Source: Anaeramoeba flamelloides (lineage: Eukaryota > Metamonada > Anaeramoebidae). From it: a DNA stretch of 64,000 bases. How positions within the stretch are numbered: position 1 is the stretch's first letter; every line of letters begins with the position of its first letter. Under the pieces are notes generated by a model. It saw nothing but the letters and a program-made list of their open reading frames with translations. It searched no databases and was not told the DNA's origin. The translations under genes and the position numbers were made by a program. The DNA lies in the NCBI GenBank assembly GCA_027625915.1, contig JANTQA010000070.1:5957001-6021000 (forward strand), in the 5' to 3' direction. This document shows, piece by piece, positions 1-25,390 of the stretch.

Positions 1-1
1 C

Positions 2-61
2 ATCATGGAAACGGGAACAAGTAATGTTGATCGAATATTATCAATTTATAAGAAAATGTGA
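2..61 (+). CDS. Possible C-terminal end of a gene cut by the window edge
   Basis: From base 2 one frame reads IMETGTSNVDRILSIYKKM and ends at TGA (59-61). The stretch is richer in G+C than the following non-coding DNA and has a mixed, protein-like composition, so it may be the last codons of a rightward gene lying mostly to the left. Nineteen codons cannot prove this, and no family is recognisable. It would be the only gene in the window ending in TGA. Confidence 0.25.
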   Translation: MMETGTSNVDRILSIYKKM

Positions 62-626
62 TACAATTTTTTAATTTTGGAATACTTTAGATATGATCTA
101 TGACTTTTAAACCATCTAGTGAATTTGTTTCTGGGTAGTATAAAAGAAATTGAATCCAAATATTATACGAAATATCTTTTCTCAAACTCCAAGATACTAA
201 AATTTTTTGCAGAATTGAAAGGAATCTGAAATAAAAAAAGTTTAAGGAAACTCTTTGATTAAATATGAAGGGATTTTTGTGTTGTCTTAAATCGTTCATA
301 TTGATGTTTTTGGACCAATTAGGTAATTACATCATTTTAAAACAAGAAAAGTTTCAAAAGAACCATCAAAAAGAATTTTTGTTTTGTGTTGAAATTTAAT
401 TTTTGGGAAATTGTTATATTTATTTCTCAAAGGGAAAACTTATTAATCAGATTACTTAATGAGAAATTCCGAACTGGTGGGGTTCTTTCCGATTTTTTCT
501 AAAGAAGGTGTTTTGTTGTAGACTTAAAATTTAAAATCCGGTTGAAAAACGTTTTAAGAATTCAATTTTTGTTGTTTTTTGATTTTGCTTGAGTCCTTTT
601 TATATTTTTTTAGTATTTCTCCTTTC
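62..626. other. Non-coding stretch upstream of the SET-domain gene
   Basis: AT-rich DNA with no convincing coding sequence. A short leftward open frame (299-87) has only A/T-driven composition. The part next to base 627 should hold the promoter and 5' leader of the SET gene. I see no clear core promoter motif beyond general A/T richness. Confidence 0.5.
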
Positions 627-2870
627 ATGACAAACACACCAACCCAAAACAATTCAATTTCTCATTCATTTACATCCAATTTAAGCCACAAAAACGAGCA
701 ATTTCTTTTAAATTCCCAACTACATAATCTCAATCACCCACAACAACAAACAAACATTCAATTACCAATGCCAAACTTTATACGGTTTTCAAACGATCCA
801 CAGGTTGAATACCAAAATCAGTTTTACATTGACAAATTTGAAACACCACAACCAAAGCCCATTAACCAAATTAAGGATCTTTCATTTTTTTTTAACAAGA
901 AAAACGCTTTCAAAAAGAATTTAATTGAAAAACCAATTTATACAGTGCTAAAACAAAAAAACAATTGCCTTGGTTCCAAAACGGAAAACCTGAACAAAGA
1001 AATTCTATTCAATGAAACAATTTACTCTGGGAACAAAAGGTTACCAAATTATTCACAAGAAAATGCCTTGATAAATTCATTTTCTGATAAATTTCATAGC
1101 ATTATTAATGAGCCTTTAAAACGAAAAAGAAACAATTCTCAAGTTTTAAAAAATGAACTTCAAAGGGCACCTCAACAGCCAAGATCTAAAACTAGTTTAG
1201 GTTTAATTCCTTTTTGTAAAAACCCAAACGAAAGAACAACCGAAAATGCCAACACTAATAAAAACAAAAAAGAAAAACATAAAACTAGAACTATTTTTCG
1301 AAATGACAACCAAATTACCAAAGAAAATGTGAAGGAAAAAGTGAAAACCAAATCTAGTGAATCACTTCACGAAAATTTTAACAAAAATACCGGAATCAAG
1401 CTCAAATCAAAACACAAACAAAAAAAAAGAAGAACAACCCAAAAACAAGAACAAAAACAAAAACAAGAACAAAAACAAAAACAAAAACAAAAACAAAAAC
1501 AGCACCAACACCGACAGGACAATACAAGAAAAAAGAAAAAAAACAAAAACAAACCAACACAAACTCTTTTAAACTCTCGGACTTGCCTACTTCCTCAAAC
1601 AAAAACAAACAAGCGAGCACTTAAGCATAAAAACCACCCGAGGAACAAAAAAAAATACAAACAAAAACGAGAAGACGGGAAAAGAAAAAAGAACCAACAA
1701 AACGAACAACTTGTAATTATTGAAATCGATCCAAAGTTCACACATAAATTATTCAAAAAAACAAAATTCCCTAAATCTCCAGTTTTCCCAAAGAGCGCCA
1801 ATGATATAATTTGGCAAGAAAAAGGGACAACCAATAACGAAGAAAAAAACAATGGATATTTCAATAATAACAGAAAAAAAATTAAGAAATTAAGGGAGAA
1901 CAAAATTAAAAGCAAAAGAAGAAAGAGACGCCGAAGAAGAGACTCTTTTGTAGTTGATAATAATAATATTGAATTAAAGAATTTATTTGGCGATTGCTTT
2001 GAAGGTGTTGACGAAGACGAAGATGATGATGATTACGATGAAGATGACGACGATGAAGATTATGACTACTACGATGATGAGGACGAACAATTTACGAGCA
2101 AAGAAGAAAAAAAGCCTTCCTTTGAAATCGCGAAACAACAAAACGAAATCGATTTAGAAAAGCAATTTGGAGAGTTACTCAAACAAAAAACACTATCAAA
2201 CCAAATCTTCGATAACAGTTTTGGATCGATTCGTATTCAAAACCACTTCAACCGGAACCAAAACAGATGGCAACCGAGGATCTATAGCACGAATGAAAAA
2301 ACGAAAAATGTGCCTGCTACTCATTCAATCTTGAAAAAGGATTCTGGGCGATCCAAACGAGCGAATATTCGAGATCGAAAAAGTAAAATTTCATTTGCAG
2401 AATCGGGTGCTTTATCCTTCAACCAATTGAATTCCCGTGAAAAGAAAATCACTTTTACAAAATCCAAAATTCATAACTGGGGGCTGATCACAAAGGAGCC
2501 GATAAGCAAAGGCGATTTTGTTGTCGAATATCTTGGTGGGCTTATAAGGCATCGGATCTGCGAAGAAAGGGAATTAGTTTACAGACAAATGGGGATCGGC
2601 GATGACTATATGTTTGATCTCGGCGATGGGCTTGTAGTCGATGCCACAATGTGCGGGGGCGATGCCAGGTTTATCAACCATTCGTGTGACCCCAACTGCC
2701 AAGCGAAAATAATCGAGCATCAATCTCAATTAAAAATTGCGATATATGCCAAAAGAGACATCAAAATAGACGAAGAAATATCTTTCGATTATCAATTTTC
2801 CGAAGAAGCAGACAATGAGAAGATACCCTGCTGTTGCGGTTCATCTAATTGCAGTGGGTTTTTGAATTAG
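627..2870 (+). CDS. SET1/trithorax-like SET-domain histone methyltransferase
   Basis: Single-exon gene of 747 residues. I chose the ATG at 627 because the open frame extends upstream only through non-ATG codons. The last ~145 residues form a SET domain: GLITKEPISKGDFVVEYLGG, then YMFDLGDGLVVDATM, the AdoMet/substrate motif RFINHSCDPNC, the catalytic-Tyr segment SFDYQF and a post-SET zinc cluster CCCGSSNC before GFLN at the C-terminus. The segment VVDATMxGxxARFINHSC and the text after it resemble SET1 and MLL/trithorax more than SETD2/ASH1, so an H3K4 methyltransferase role in the nucleus is likely (family inference). The other ~600 residues are low complexity: a Lys/Gln repeat (nt 1430-1500), many basic KNK/KRK clusters fit for nuclear import, and an Asp/Glu run (nt 2010-2090). 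I see no RRM, PHD, n-SET or other reader domain, so it is a minimal SET protein. Stop codon TAG. Confidence 0.9.
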   Translation: MTNTPTQNNSISHSFTSNLSHKNEQFLLNSQLHNLNHPQQQTNIQLPMPNFIRFSNDPQVEYQNQFYIDKFETPQPKPINQIKDLSFFFNKKNAFKKNLIEKPIYTVLKQKNNCLGSKTENLNKEILFNETIYSGNKRLPNYSQENALINSFSDKFHSIINEPLKRKRNNSQVLKNELQRAPQQPRSKTSLGLIPFCKNPNERTTENANTNKNKKEKHKTRTIFRNDNQITKENVKEKVKTKSSESLHENFNKNTGIKLKSKHKQKKRRTTQKQEQKQKQEQKQKQKQKQKQHQHRQDNTRKKKKNKNKPTQTLLNSRTCLLPQTKTNKRALKHKNHPRNKKKYKQKREDGKRKKNQQNEQLVIIEIDPKFTHKLFKKTKFPKSPVFPKSANDIIWQEKGTTNNEEKNNGYFNNNRKKIKKLRENKIKSKRRKRRRRRDSFVVDNNNIELKNLFGDCFEGVDEDEDDDDYDEDDDDEDYDYYDDEDEQFTSKEEKKPSFEIAKQQNEIDLEKQFGELLKQKTLSNQIFDNSFGSIRIQNHFNRNQNRWQPRIYSTNEKTKNVPATHSILKKDSGRSKRANIRDRKSKISFAESGALSFNQLNSREKKITFTKSKIHNWGLITKEPISKGDFVVEYLGGLIRHRICEERELVYRQMGIGDDYMFDLGDGLVVDATMCGGDARFINHSCDPNCQAKIIEHQSQLKIAIYAKRDIKIDEEISFDYQFSEEADNEKIPCCCGSSNCSGFLN

Positions 2871-5800
2871 GGTGTGCGCCGGTGTGTATTTTGAAAATAG
2901 ATATATACACATGCACATTTTGTCAAAAACTTCTTAGAAACAAGATATTTTGTTTTTTTTTGCAATTGAAAAATTTTTTTTTTTTTTACTAAATGAATAT
3001 TTATTTCAATCAATAGAATTTTTGTTCCATAATCGTAATAATTATCATTTTTTTTTTTTAGAAATGTACAACAATTTACTTGTATAAATTTTCTATTTAT
3101 GAAAATTGTCCAATTTTTTAAAAACTTTTGGTTTTTACCATTTGAATATGTCTGATATATTAAAACTATTAATTTAATGTTTTCCATTTTACAAGTTTTT
3201 TTTTTTTTTTGTTTATTTTTAAAGTACTCCTCATCGCATATAAATTGCAATGGTGTCATTAAGATGCTGCTTTGCAATTCTTTGTTCTTTTATTGAGTCA
3301 AGACAAGAATAAATATTGAGAATGACAAAACAAAAAGAATTAATATAAACATTGAAATTGCCGAGAGATTTTAGTGATTGAAAAATTATGTCAGGATTTT
3401 CAACTATCATAGAGTTGCTTTGTAAAAGGGAAAATGGATGAACACATAAAATAGAAGAAAGAAAACAATAAAAGCAAGGAATTAAAAAAAGAAAATAATA
3501 ATAATCAAAAGGATTTCTATGTAATAAACACATGATAGATTACTCTCAAACTTTAATCTATCAATGAAAAAATTCGATAAAAAGTAATATTATTATTTAT
3601 TTTAATTTTTTTCTTTTTTCGCAGTTTGATCTTTTTTTTTTTTAATTAAAAAGTCAATTCAAAAAAAAAAAAATTAAGAATCGAAAAGAACTTTATTAAA
3701 ATTTATCCAATGCGATTTATATAAAAATAAATGCCTTTACTATTAATAAATCTGATTGTAAACAATTTAAATTTTGATAAGAAATTGAAAGTTTTCACTC
3801 AAGAATAAATATATGAAAAAATCTCATTTTTTTTTTCCTTTTTAATTTTTGTAATATTTATTTTTTGTTAATGTATCTCTTTCCCCCTCCTTTAAAGATT
3901 TTTTTTTAATCTTGGTGTAATTAATAACTATTATTTTGTTAGCTTTTTATTTTTTTTTCAATTAGTTTAACATTTCAAAAAAAATTTTAACTTTTACGAT
4001 TTTTATCCAATTAAAGTTGAAATTTCAACTGATCTAACAATTTTTAATTAAGTTGAAGATTATTTGCTCTAATTTGGTATGATTAAAAGTATATTTTTTT
4101 TTGATAATTTTGAACATCGAAAGAATAAAAAATCGATTTTTCTATTAACTTTAATGAAATAAAATTTGATAGGTCTATTACGAATTTACAGGTGAAAAAT
4201 GAGATTAACTGCATTGGTGTTATAAAAAAAAAGGAAGAATTATACACACCTAATTCTGCAATCAAAAGTTTATAAACTAATGGTATTTGAATTCAAATCG
4301 GTCAAAATTTTCACTTCATTTTCCATATTTGTCTTTAATAAAAAGATTTTTCTCAGAAGTTGGTTGTAATTCGGCATCTATTTGAAAAAGGAAATTTAAA
4401 ATTCTGTGAAAATTTCTTCCCATTTCTAATTCAAATACCAGTAATTGAAAAAAATATTTTTTTTTTAAATATTTTTGTATTCTTTAAATATCCAGGGAGT
4501 AACCATAAGGAATTCAGTATAAATAATAATATTTTAGGTCTTGAAAGAATATATTAGATTTTTTTTTTATTATAATGAGATACCCAGACACTAATTTTGA
4601 AAATAATATAATAATCTCAAAAAAACTATCATTAACAAAAATCTTTGGCAAATTTTCTTTTTCGTTTTTGATCCAAAAATCCAAATGGATTAGATTATTT
4701 TAGTGAAAAATCAATTGACAAAAAATGAATTCTTTGAAAAATGAAAACTCATTTCTCAGAAGTTGATAAAGGAGTTTTTTTACAAACTTTAATGTTATCC
4801 TTGTCAAAATAAATACCCTATTACATTTTTCTGAAAAAATTAATAAGGTTACAAATTAGAAAGATTTGATGTTTGAGAAACACTGTCTCTCACTTTTACA
4901 ATGAAATAAACTTGATGATTCTTGGTTCGAAAGAATTTTTTAAAATTAAAAAAGAGTTTTTTTGTTTATTATAAAATTTGTTTTCTACAAATGAAAAAAT
5001 TATTTTTTACGAAATATGAAAAATGGAAACTCAAATTCATTGAGGTATAAACAGGTATCGAATAAATAACAAGTTGTCAAAAATAAACCCTTTAAAAAAT
5101 TTTTGTATTTAAAAAAATTAATTAAATCCAGTATTTGAAATATTTAAATAGTTTTCAATCAAGTCTGTAAAAAGTGTTCCAAAAAAATTTCTTTTATGCT
5201 TTCAAAGTTTTTGGAATGAAACAATTTTTATTTAGTTTTTGTCATTTCAGTTTTTAGTTGGACTACAATATTTTTATTCTTATTTCTTTCTTTTTTTCGA
5301 GAGAGTTTCTTTTTCCGAAGACTCATTCAGAGAACCATCATAATTTTTAAAAAAAGACTTTTTTAATTTAGCTTTTTCTCTCAAAAAATATTTATAATAA
5401 AACAATCCAAATTTTCCACACAACTTATCAATGAAAAACAAAACTTATTGAAATTAAAATATTATACTAGTTAAAAGATTCGTAGTTTTGTGAAAAGACC
5501 TTTCTGATAATCTTTGATTTTTTTAGATTAGGAGTATAATTGGAATAATTAAAAAATTTTTTTATATTTAATTTCAGTATCTTGGATCACTTCTCAACAT
5601 AACACTTTTTTGTCTTCTTCACTGTGTCGTACATTAGAATTGGATGATTTTCAGTTGAAATTTGGCAAAAATTGATTATAGACTTTTAGTAACTCTTTTA
5701 AGAACATTAAAAGAATTAGTTTTAGATTTCGATCAAAAAATAAGAAATTCTCAAAATTTGTCAAAAAAAATTCATATTTAGACTGGAAAAAAGAAATAGT

Positions 5801-6915
5801 ATTGAAACCGTAATTGGTTTTAATTAATTTTCATTCAAAAAAAGAAAACATAAATTTGTGATCATATTGAAAATATACAAATTTACTTTTCAAAAAGAGA
5901 AATCAAAAGAAATAATTATGAATTTATACAAGACTTCTTTCCATTTTCAAGTCTTTTGGTTTGAAAAAAAAAATGTATGTTTAGTCGTATAAACATTACA
6001 AAAAAAAATTTCCAACTTTTTTCACTTTCATTACCGTAATCGATCACCAATACTTATATTACTGATCTAATGATAACACAAGAATTTTTTTGTTTTTTGG
6101 AAATATCAGAATTCCTTCACAATCAGATCAATTTTTGATATTCTCCTATTTGGGATCAAAACAAGAAATTCCGCAACTTTTCAAGATGACACATAAGTAA
6201 AAAAAAAATTTAATTTTCTTCAAAAAAAATAACTCTTAAAAAAAAATTAACAAAAAAAAACCCTTTTAACTTATGCTTATGAAAAATTGCATTCCCAACA
6301 AAAATACTTTAACCACAAGACCAAACCCTTTTGTTTTTTTGAATTTTTTAATAGAAAATATTTTTCAGCTTGGAAATGTATCAGGTGCTGGTAACAAGTA
6401 TGCAAACTTGTCAAAAAATAATTGTTATTTGAAGGTGAAAATATTAATATGTAACTCCAAGTATTGTCGTGCTTTGAATTTGGAATTAAACCCAAAAACA
6501 ACACTCTCTTCAATTCTCACTTTTTTTTCAACTGAAAGCATTTTATTAAAAGTTTTCAAAGAAACTTTTCCAGAAAAATTTCTCTTTCTTGATAACTGTC
6601 TTTCAAATGTACCTTCTAACAATCGAAATTGAATAACATACTTTCAAATTTTTAATCGAATATTATTTCACTTTTTTTCCTAAGAAATTTCAAGCGGATA
6701 GCTGAATTAAAAAAACCCTTAACCGAGGAATTGGTTTTAAAAAATATCTAATTTAACATTTGTAACATTAACTTGATTTATATTTTTTTCTTTTCTCTTT
6801 TTACAAAAAATAATTACTTCCCTTTTTTTTTTCTTTTTACAATTATCTTCTTTTTCTCTTGTTTCGTTTCTCTGAAAAAAATTTCCAAACCAACAAAATA
6901 AACCCAATATTCCAA
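2871..6915. other. Intergenic region between SET gene and basic-protein gene
   Basis: About 4 kb of AT-rich DNA with many A and T runs. Two spots look slightly less random: 3231-3533 on the minus strand (an open frame of 100 codons with mixed composition but no family resemblance) and 6280-6640, open in both directions with somewhat higher G+C. Neither has splice sites or a domain that would justify a gene call. The last few hundred bases presumably hold the promoter of the gene starting at 6916. Confidence 0.5.
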
Positions 6916-8052
6916 ATGTCAGATTTACCTTTAAGTACAACATTGTCGAAATTACCAAATCTCGCACTTCTTCAAAGAAAATTTAGTGAACTGAAAAATT
7001 ACAATGCGCGGCTTACTGAAATGAAGCAATTATTTCCAAAATCGTTTATCGGCTTGCCTACAGAGTGTTTAAAAAAAGAATGGATCAAGTCCTTTAAAAA
7101 GGGCATTATTTCCCTGCAAGAATTTGAAGAAATCAGAATTCTGAGACAATCTGTAATTGACATGGCATATTTAACTGGCAAAGGGCAAAGAACAATAGAA
7201 AGAGGGATGACCATGTTTTTTAAACGCTCGTTCAATTTTAATAACATTAATCCGTATAGCAAAGAATGGTTCATTTTTGGTTCCTCGGAGAACAAACAAA
7301 ACCCTAAAAAAAAAAAAAATTTTTGTAATTTGAAGCATAAAATTTTTGTCAAGAAACAAAAGAGGGACAAAACCAAGCAAAAACGAGTAATAACAAAATC
7401 CAACACAAAAACAAATCCAAAAACAAAGAAAGACCGAAAGACAAAATCACAGGGGTTAAAAACAGTTCCACAATTGAAGAACAACTTCAAATTGATATTT
7501 GATGATCAAATTTTCAACAAAATTAACCAAGAATTCGGCGAAGAAGGGCTAAACAACATGATAAGCTTGGACAAATCCATTTTTTCATCAGCGACTAACA
7601 CCAAACAAACACAAACACAAACAAAAACACAAACAGGAACAGGAACAAAGAAAAATGACCAAATCATTAGGAAACGTGTTTCAGATCTTAAAAACACAGA
7701 AAATGATCGCCTCAAGAAAAGAAAATTACTCACAGAAAACAAACACAAGAAAACCCAAAAAGAAGAGCCAACACGTATTGATCCTATTTTTGAAAACTCG
7801 ATCAATAGCCTCCTTGACAAGATTGTTGACGAAAAGGGATTTTCGTATTCTGAAGTGAACCCAAAGGTATCGGCCAAGTCGCTCATCATCGAAAACGAGC
7901 AAGAAAACTATTTAATTACCGAGTTTACAAACTTTGTGCCACAGCAACAAAACTGGCTAGTTGATACTCCCTTTTTTGAACAAATCGACGAATTTACAAA
8001 TTACGATTACAACCAACAACAGAATTTTTTCAATGAATCTTGGTTTTATTAA
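6916..8052 (+). CDS. Unrecognised basic low-complexity protein, 378 aa
   Basis: I do not recognise this gene. It is a single exon starting at the only plausible ATG (MSDLPLSTTLSK), since the frame upstream has no Met. Residues 1-120 look folded and mostly helical, with conserved-looking phrases such as PTECLKKEWIKSFKKG and LTGKGQRTIERGMTMFFKRSF. Next comes a strongly basic Lys/Thr/Gln-rich middle with a TQTQTKTQTGTGTK repeat (nt 7604-7650) and several KKRK-like clusters compatible with nuclear location. A moderately acidic C-terminal part ends in Gln/Asn/aromatic residues (YDYNQQQNFFNESWFY). There is no signal peptide or membrane segment. The coding strand is clearly higher in G+C than its flanks and codon use matches the SET gene upstream. 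A DNA- or chromatin-binding role is only a guess from charge. Confidence 0.7.
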   Translation: MSDLPLSTTLSKLPNLALLQRKFSELKNYNARLTEMKQLFPKSFIGLPTECLKKEWIKSFKKGIISLQEFEEIRILRQSVIDMAYLTGKGQRTIERGMTMFFKRSFNFNNINPYSKEWFIFGSSENKQNPKKKKNFCNLKHKIFVKKQKRDKTKQKRVITKSNTKTNPKTKKDRKTKSQGLKTVPQLKNNFKLIFDDQIFNKINQEFGEEGLNNMISLDKSIFSSATNTKQTQTQTKTQTGTGTKKNDQIIRKRVSDLKNTENDRLKKRKLLTENKHKKTQKEEPTRIDPIFENSINSLLDKIVDEKGFSYSEVNPKVSAKSLIIENEQENYLITEFTNFVPQQQNWLVDTPFFEQIDEFTNYDYNQQQNFFNESWFY

Positions 8053-11000
8053 GATCCCACCAAATTAAAGTTTTTATTTATTTATTCATTAATTCGTTCA
8101 CTCACCCCTCTTATTTATTAGCAATTTATTTGTTATTAATCCCACAGTTACCCTTATTGAATTTATTTTTTTTTTTTTTTTGCACCATTAATTTTTGTTT
8201 CTCTTTAATTTTATTTGTTTTTTCATTCGTTCATTTTTTTTTAATTTTCTTCAAATTTTTTTATGAATATATTTTTGGTTTCAATTAAGATCAAAATTTT
8301 CATTTATTTATTTTTTTTTTTGTGGTTATTTTGCAACTCAAAAAAAAAATGAAAACATTTATTTAATTTATTATTGAAAATTTTCCAAGATTGATTTCTT
8401 TTTAGAATATTCTCATAATCTTTGTTTTATTTTTAAAAAAATTCGAAAGAATAAAATTCAAAATGTACTTTCTCATTTTTATAGTTTTGTTTATTTTTTT
8501 TTTTTCTATTTTAATTTTTATTGCTGACCAGTGAATTTCTCTCAAGAGATTGAATACATTAGTTAAGGGATGTTTTTTTTTTTTTAAATATATCTTCTCA
8601 AAAGAACTATCCAAAATTTATGTTCTGTTGGAACTAAAATCGAAATATATAAATAGAAAAAAATGAAAGGACCTCGATTAAAAATTTGTGGTTTATTTTT
8701 CCTCTATTTGGAATTAATTTGTTATTTTTATAAAGAAAAGGAATGGTTGTGCGAGTTTCTTCTCTTTAAAGTTCTGATCATTAGAGTATGGAAAGTTTTT
8801 TCTAACCTCAAAATTTTGTTCTGCAATTTTCTATTTTTAGTGTTTCTTCATTGGGTAATAATACCTCTTATCTTGGAAATATTTCAAAACTAAAGCAATA
8901 TTTAAAGAGGTGTGTTGTTATTGTTGTTGTCTAGTATGAGTTTTGGAGATCATTTATATTGTCTCTCTTTGAAAATTTCGTTTCTTTTGATTTTTTTATT
9001 TGTCAAAAATTACTTTTGATTTTTAAAAAGTTTTTAATTTGACAAATAAATTTAAAAATTGAAATAGAGTCGAATAAAATACTCAAAAAGAATTCTACTG
9101 AGATGAAATTGAATTTGTATATTAAAAAGAATTTTTTAAGATATCTAAGAATACTTTTTATTAGACTATTTTTTGAGATTTAAGAATGGAATTATTTTTA
9201 CTATAAAACATCTTTATATAATATTTTTTAATATCTGGTAACTCTGGCATTTTTCTTCTTATATTTCTATTAGTGTTGGGATTAAAAAAAATTAAATATA
9301 GAATTATACCAAAATTGGTTCTTAATTAAAGAATTTACAAAAAAAAATTGAGGTTGATCCATGGGTTTAAAAGAATGATTTTGAAAATAAAGCCAAAATA
9401 ATACACAATTTTATTTAAAACTAAAAGATATTGAAGTTATATTTATTTAATAATTTCATTAGTATTGTTGTTGATAAACTTAATTAAAAAAAAATTACCG
9501 CTATTTTTTTTTTTTTTTTTGGAAATAACTTATTGTTAATAAGAAAAGTTAATACACATAAAAAATTCAAAATTAAGGAACATTTTTCGGGATTTATTTA
9601 CAGAATATTATAGTACAATCTTTGTCTGTAACTTAAATTTTGCTCAAAGTTGGTATCTTATTTTTGGTACTTAATATATTTAATTAGAAATTAATTAAAA
9701 AAAAAAATGCTTATAAATTGTATTTCCCTAAGATTTTTTAATTATTTTATCTTTTTCTTTGGTTTGAAATTTTATACTTATTTTTTGGTTTCAAAAATTT
9801 AACTTTTTTCCTTTAGTTTTAGAAACAGTGTTAATTATTTATACTGGGTATAATAATAATATTTAAAAACAAGAATTTTGAAAATAGATTTGTAAAAGAT
9901 GTATAATAAAAAAATAAAAAAAATAATAAAGAGAAATTGTTTTAAATTTAATAAATTGTTTATTCTCATCTAAATTAAAAAGATAGAAATGAAAGAAATA
10001 TCTTTCAAAATATAAATTAGTTTATTTTTATCTTTTTAATTCTTAATTTCAACAAGTTTATTTGAAACAGTAATCTATCTTGTATTGGATATAAAAAAAG
10101 AAAATAATTGTTTAAAAGAGACATTGCTTTGGGTCTATTTTTTTAGTTTCCTTATTAATCTATTTCAAGTATTACATTCCAATGAACACAATTCGGGTTT
10201 CGAAAAACAATTTAATAAATCAAATAATTTGATAAAAAAAGGTTCAAAAAACTTGAATTATTAAAGATTTAACACTGAATTATCCTAGTTCTTTAGACAA
10301 ATAAAATAATTTACTATATTTTGATTTTAAAGTTAAAATATATGGTGTTACTCATAAAAATCTCTTTTCAGTAAGGTATTTATAATTAAACTTTTTGAAA
10401 ATGTTTAAATATAGCTTTCTATTCAAGGTGATAAAATTAGTAGATAAAGATGCTTGTCCCTAAAAATCTCTTTTTTTCGCAAAATACTTATTTTTTCACG
10501 AATAAATACTTTTTCGATAATAACTATTTGGTTTGCGAATAAGTGTCTTCTTCAGAAATATTTTTTTTCTGAAAAAGTCGAGGTTTTCGAGAAAAATTGG
10601 GTTTGTGAATATGGGGCACTGTTTTTTTTTTTTTTTTGCAAATAAAATATATCTAATACAAAGTATTTACGAAAAAAATACAATATCAATTTGAAAATAC
10701 ATTTGTTTTAGATCTTGAATTAAAAAAATTTTTCTTTTGAAATACAATGAAATATAAGATTTAAATTTATTAATTTTACTTTTATCTGATAATTCAATAA
10801 AAATATAAAAAAGCACAAGTAAAATAATTTTTTTTTTTAATAAATTATTGAAATTCCAAATTTGGAAAAAAACAAATTATTACAAAGAATTTCGAAAAAA
10901 AGTTGGAATCTAGAATAGACCAGTTTTTTAAAAAAGGTATTTTATCTTTAAAACTTAAATTACCAAGAACAAAGATGAATTTCAATTAGATCTCCAACAT

Positions 11001-12897
11001 CGGTTAAAAAAAAAAATTCCACATTTAGTTTTGAATTTCTCCAAAATATACAATTATGAAAAGAAGAACAACAAAAAAAAGAGAACAAGTTTTTCAAACA
11101 AACATTCTGTCCCATTAGATGTATGATTTTACTATTGAAAAATGAATTAAAAATTTCAAATACTTTGCTTTAGTGTTCCAGATACTTTAGAAAATTGTTT
11201 AGCTGAGTACAACCATATATTGAATTTTAATATTTTGATTGAATACCAAGTATTTTATTTTCATAGCAACATCGAATACAACAAAAGACAGAGATATAAA
11301 AATTTATCTTGGGTCGTTATATGGGTCAAGAAAATGAAAGATAAATTTGATAATCAAACCAAAACAAAACCAAATTCAATAATTGATTTAATCTGATCTT
11401 CAATATTTTTAATTCTTATTTGTTCATTTAGAAAAATAATTTTGTTTTAATCAACAGTTTATTGTTCATCAAAAAGTTAACAACTCCTAAAAGTCCATCT
11501 TAAATAAAAGAACTTCACTAATATAATGACTGGGTAATTCTGTTAAATTCATCAAGATTTAAAAGTAAAATATTGTGTTAAAAACAGATTATTTTTCGTT
11601 TTTTCACAAAATTTTGATACTCAAAATACTTTTTCATTAATATAGACTTTTCTCTTTAGAAAATATTTTATTAGGAAAAAATATGCTATTTGCAAAATAA
11701 TTGATATTTAAACAAAATAATTCCATTGTCAGATATTCTAGACTTTGAGCTGTAAAAGTACAAAGTGTATACTTTATTTACTAGATTTTGGATTTTTAAT
11801 TGGTAAAATTTTCATTGCCGTTTCAAGTCCCTTTTTTGAATATAGATAGAGCCACAAACTCCAACCAACTTACTTGAGAACTCTATTTGTATAAAGAATA
11901 AAATTGGAAAACTAACTGAATACTTTTCCCTTTTATAATGCAAATACCAATAACTATTTTCTTTTTAATTTTTTCAAAATAAGTAATTTACTGTGAATAG
12001 GTTTTGTGGAATAAGTTCCCTCTCTTATAAAAAGATAATCAGAAAAACAACTTGACCCTAAAAATATTTCAAAATATGAAAAATCGCAAAAAATTTTTTA
12101 TTATTCTTTGTTAACGTAGCAAAACCAATTCTCAATAATCTGATTCAAACTTAATGAAATGTTGGTCGGCTGAAACCAAAAAGGATTAATCTGCTGAGTG
12201 GTACATAATAATTTAGATTCTACAATTATTTGAAATTTCAATTGGATCAAAGTTCCAGCTGCATATCATGTTCTTGATTCTTCGAGTCTGACTTTCTTTT
12301 TGAATTATTAGTTCACCACAACCTATACCAGCCCAACCAACACCAAGAAACTTTCAAAAAAACCAGAGATTTAAGTTCAATTTACTCATTTTTGAACATT
12401 AAGTTAAAGCAAAAAGGGAAAATGAAGCGAAAATTTTTTCCAATTTTTTTTCCTAATACCAGTAACAAAGTTTAATATTTTTGATAGAAACATTATTTTC
12501 AATGGACAAATTGAAATGTTTGTCTTAAAACAAACCCAAAAATAAAGATAAATTCGTTGTTTCAAAAGGAAAAAAATTCAGAAACTTCTCGCAGAGATTC
12601 CTTTTTTTTTTATACACCCGCACAGTGTTCTCTCAAAAAAGAATAAATACAAAAAAAATAATCAAAAAAATGAACAATAAGTGATATCAAGTCAAATAAT
12701 AACTCTTCAACTTTATAATATAAAAGAAATAATTACCAAGATTCATCCAACATGTTTTAAAAAAATGACTCTAGTTTTTATCATTTTTTGTAATTTTTTT
12801 TTTAAAAATTTCCACTTCTTTTTTAGAAAAAGAATCATAATCAATCAAAAGACTTTTTTTTACTTTAATTTAGAAAACACTAATAAGAAAAAACTAA
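8053..12897. other. Intergenic region upstream of TRAPPC8
   Basis: Nearly 5 kb of AT-rich DNA without supported genes. It contains a small hairpin around 8988-9050 (two inverted copies of ATTTGTC/GACAAAT words) and a degenerate repeat at 10440-10640 rich in AATACTTTTTCG-type words that reappears, inverted, at 14930-15090. Open frames here are short and A/T driven. The block next to 12898 should contain the TRAPPC8 promoter. Confidence 0.45.
10440..10640. repeat. Degenerate dispersed repeat, copy 1
   Basis: Contains several spaced words of the type AATAAATACTTTTTCGA. The reverse complement of the same word, in similar surroundings (TCGAAAAAGTATTTATT), occurs at about 14995-15015. The two stretches are decayed, and I cannot define their ends or family. 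Confidence 0.3.

Positions 12898-25390
<12,493 letters not shown>

Noticed and set aside
3231-3533. 100-codon leftward open frame
   Set aside because: Mixed composition but no Met-led start, splice partners or family resemblance; kept only as a remark on the intergenic region.
4925-4940. GGTTCGAAA as a possible tRNA B-box
   Set aside because: No A-box, acceptor stem or cloverleaf could be drawn around it; no tRNA found elsewhere by eye either.
6273-6632. Overlapping open frames on both strands
   Set aside because: Neither strand shows a domain, and both being open suggests chance and composition.
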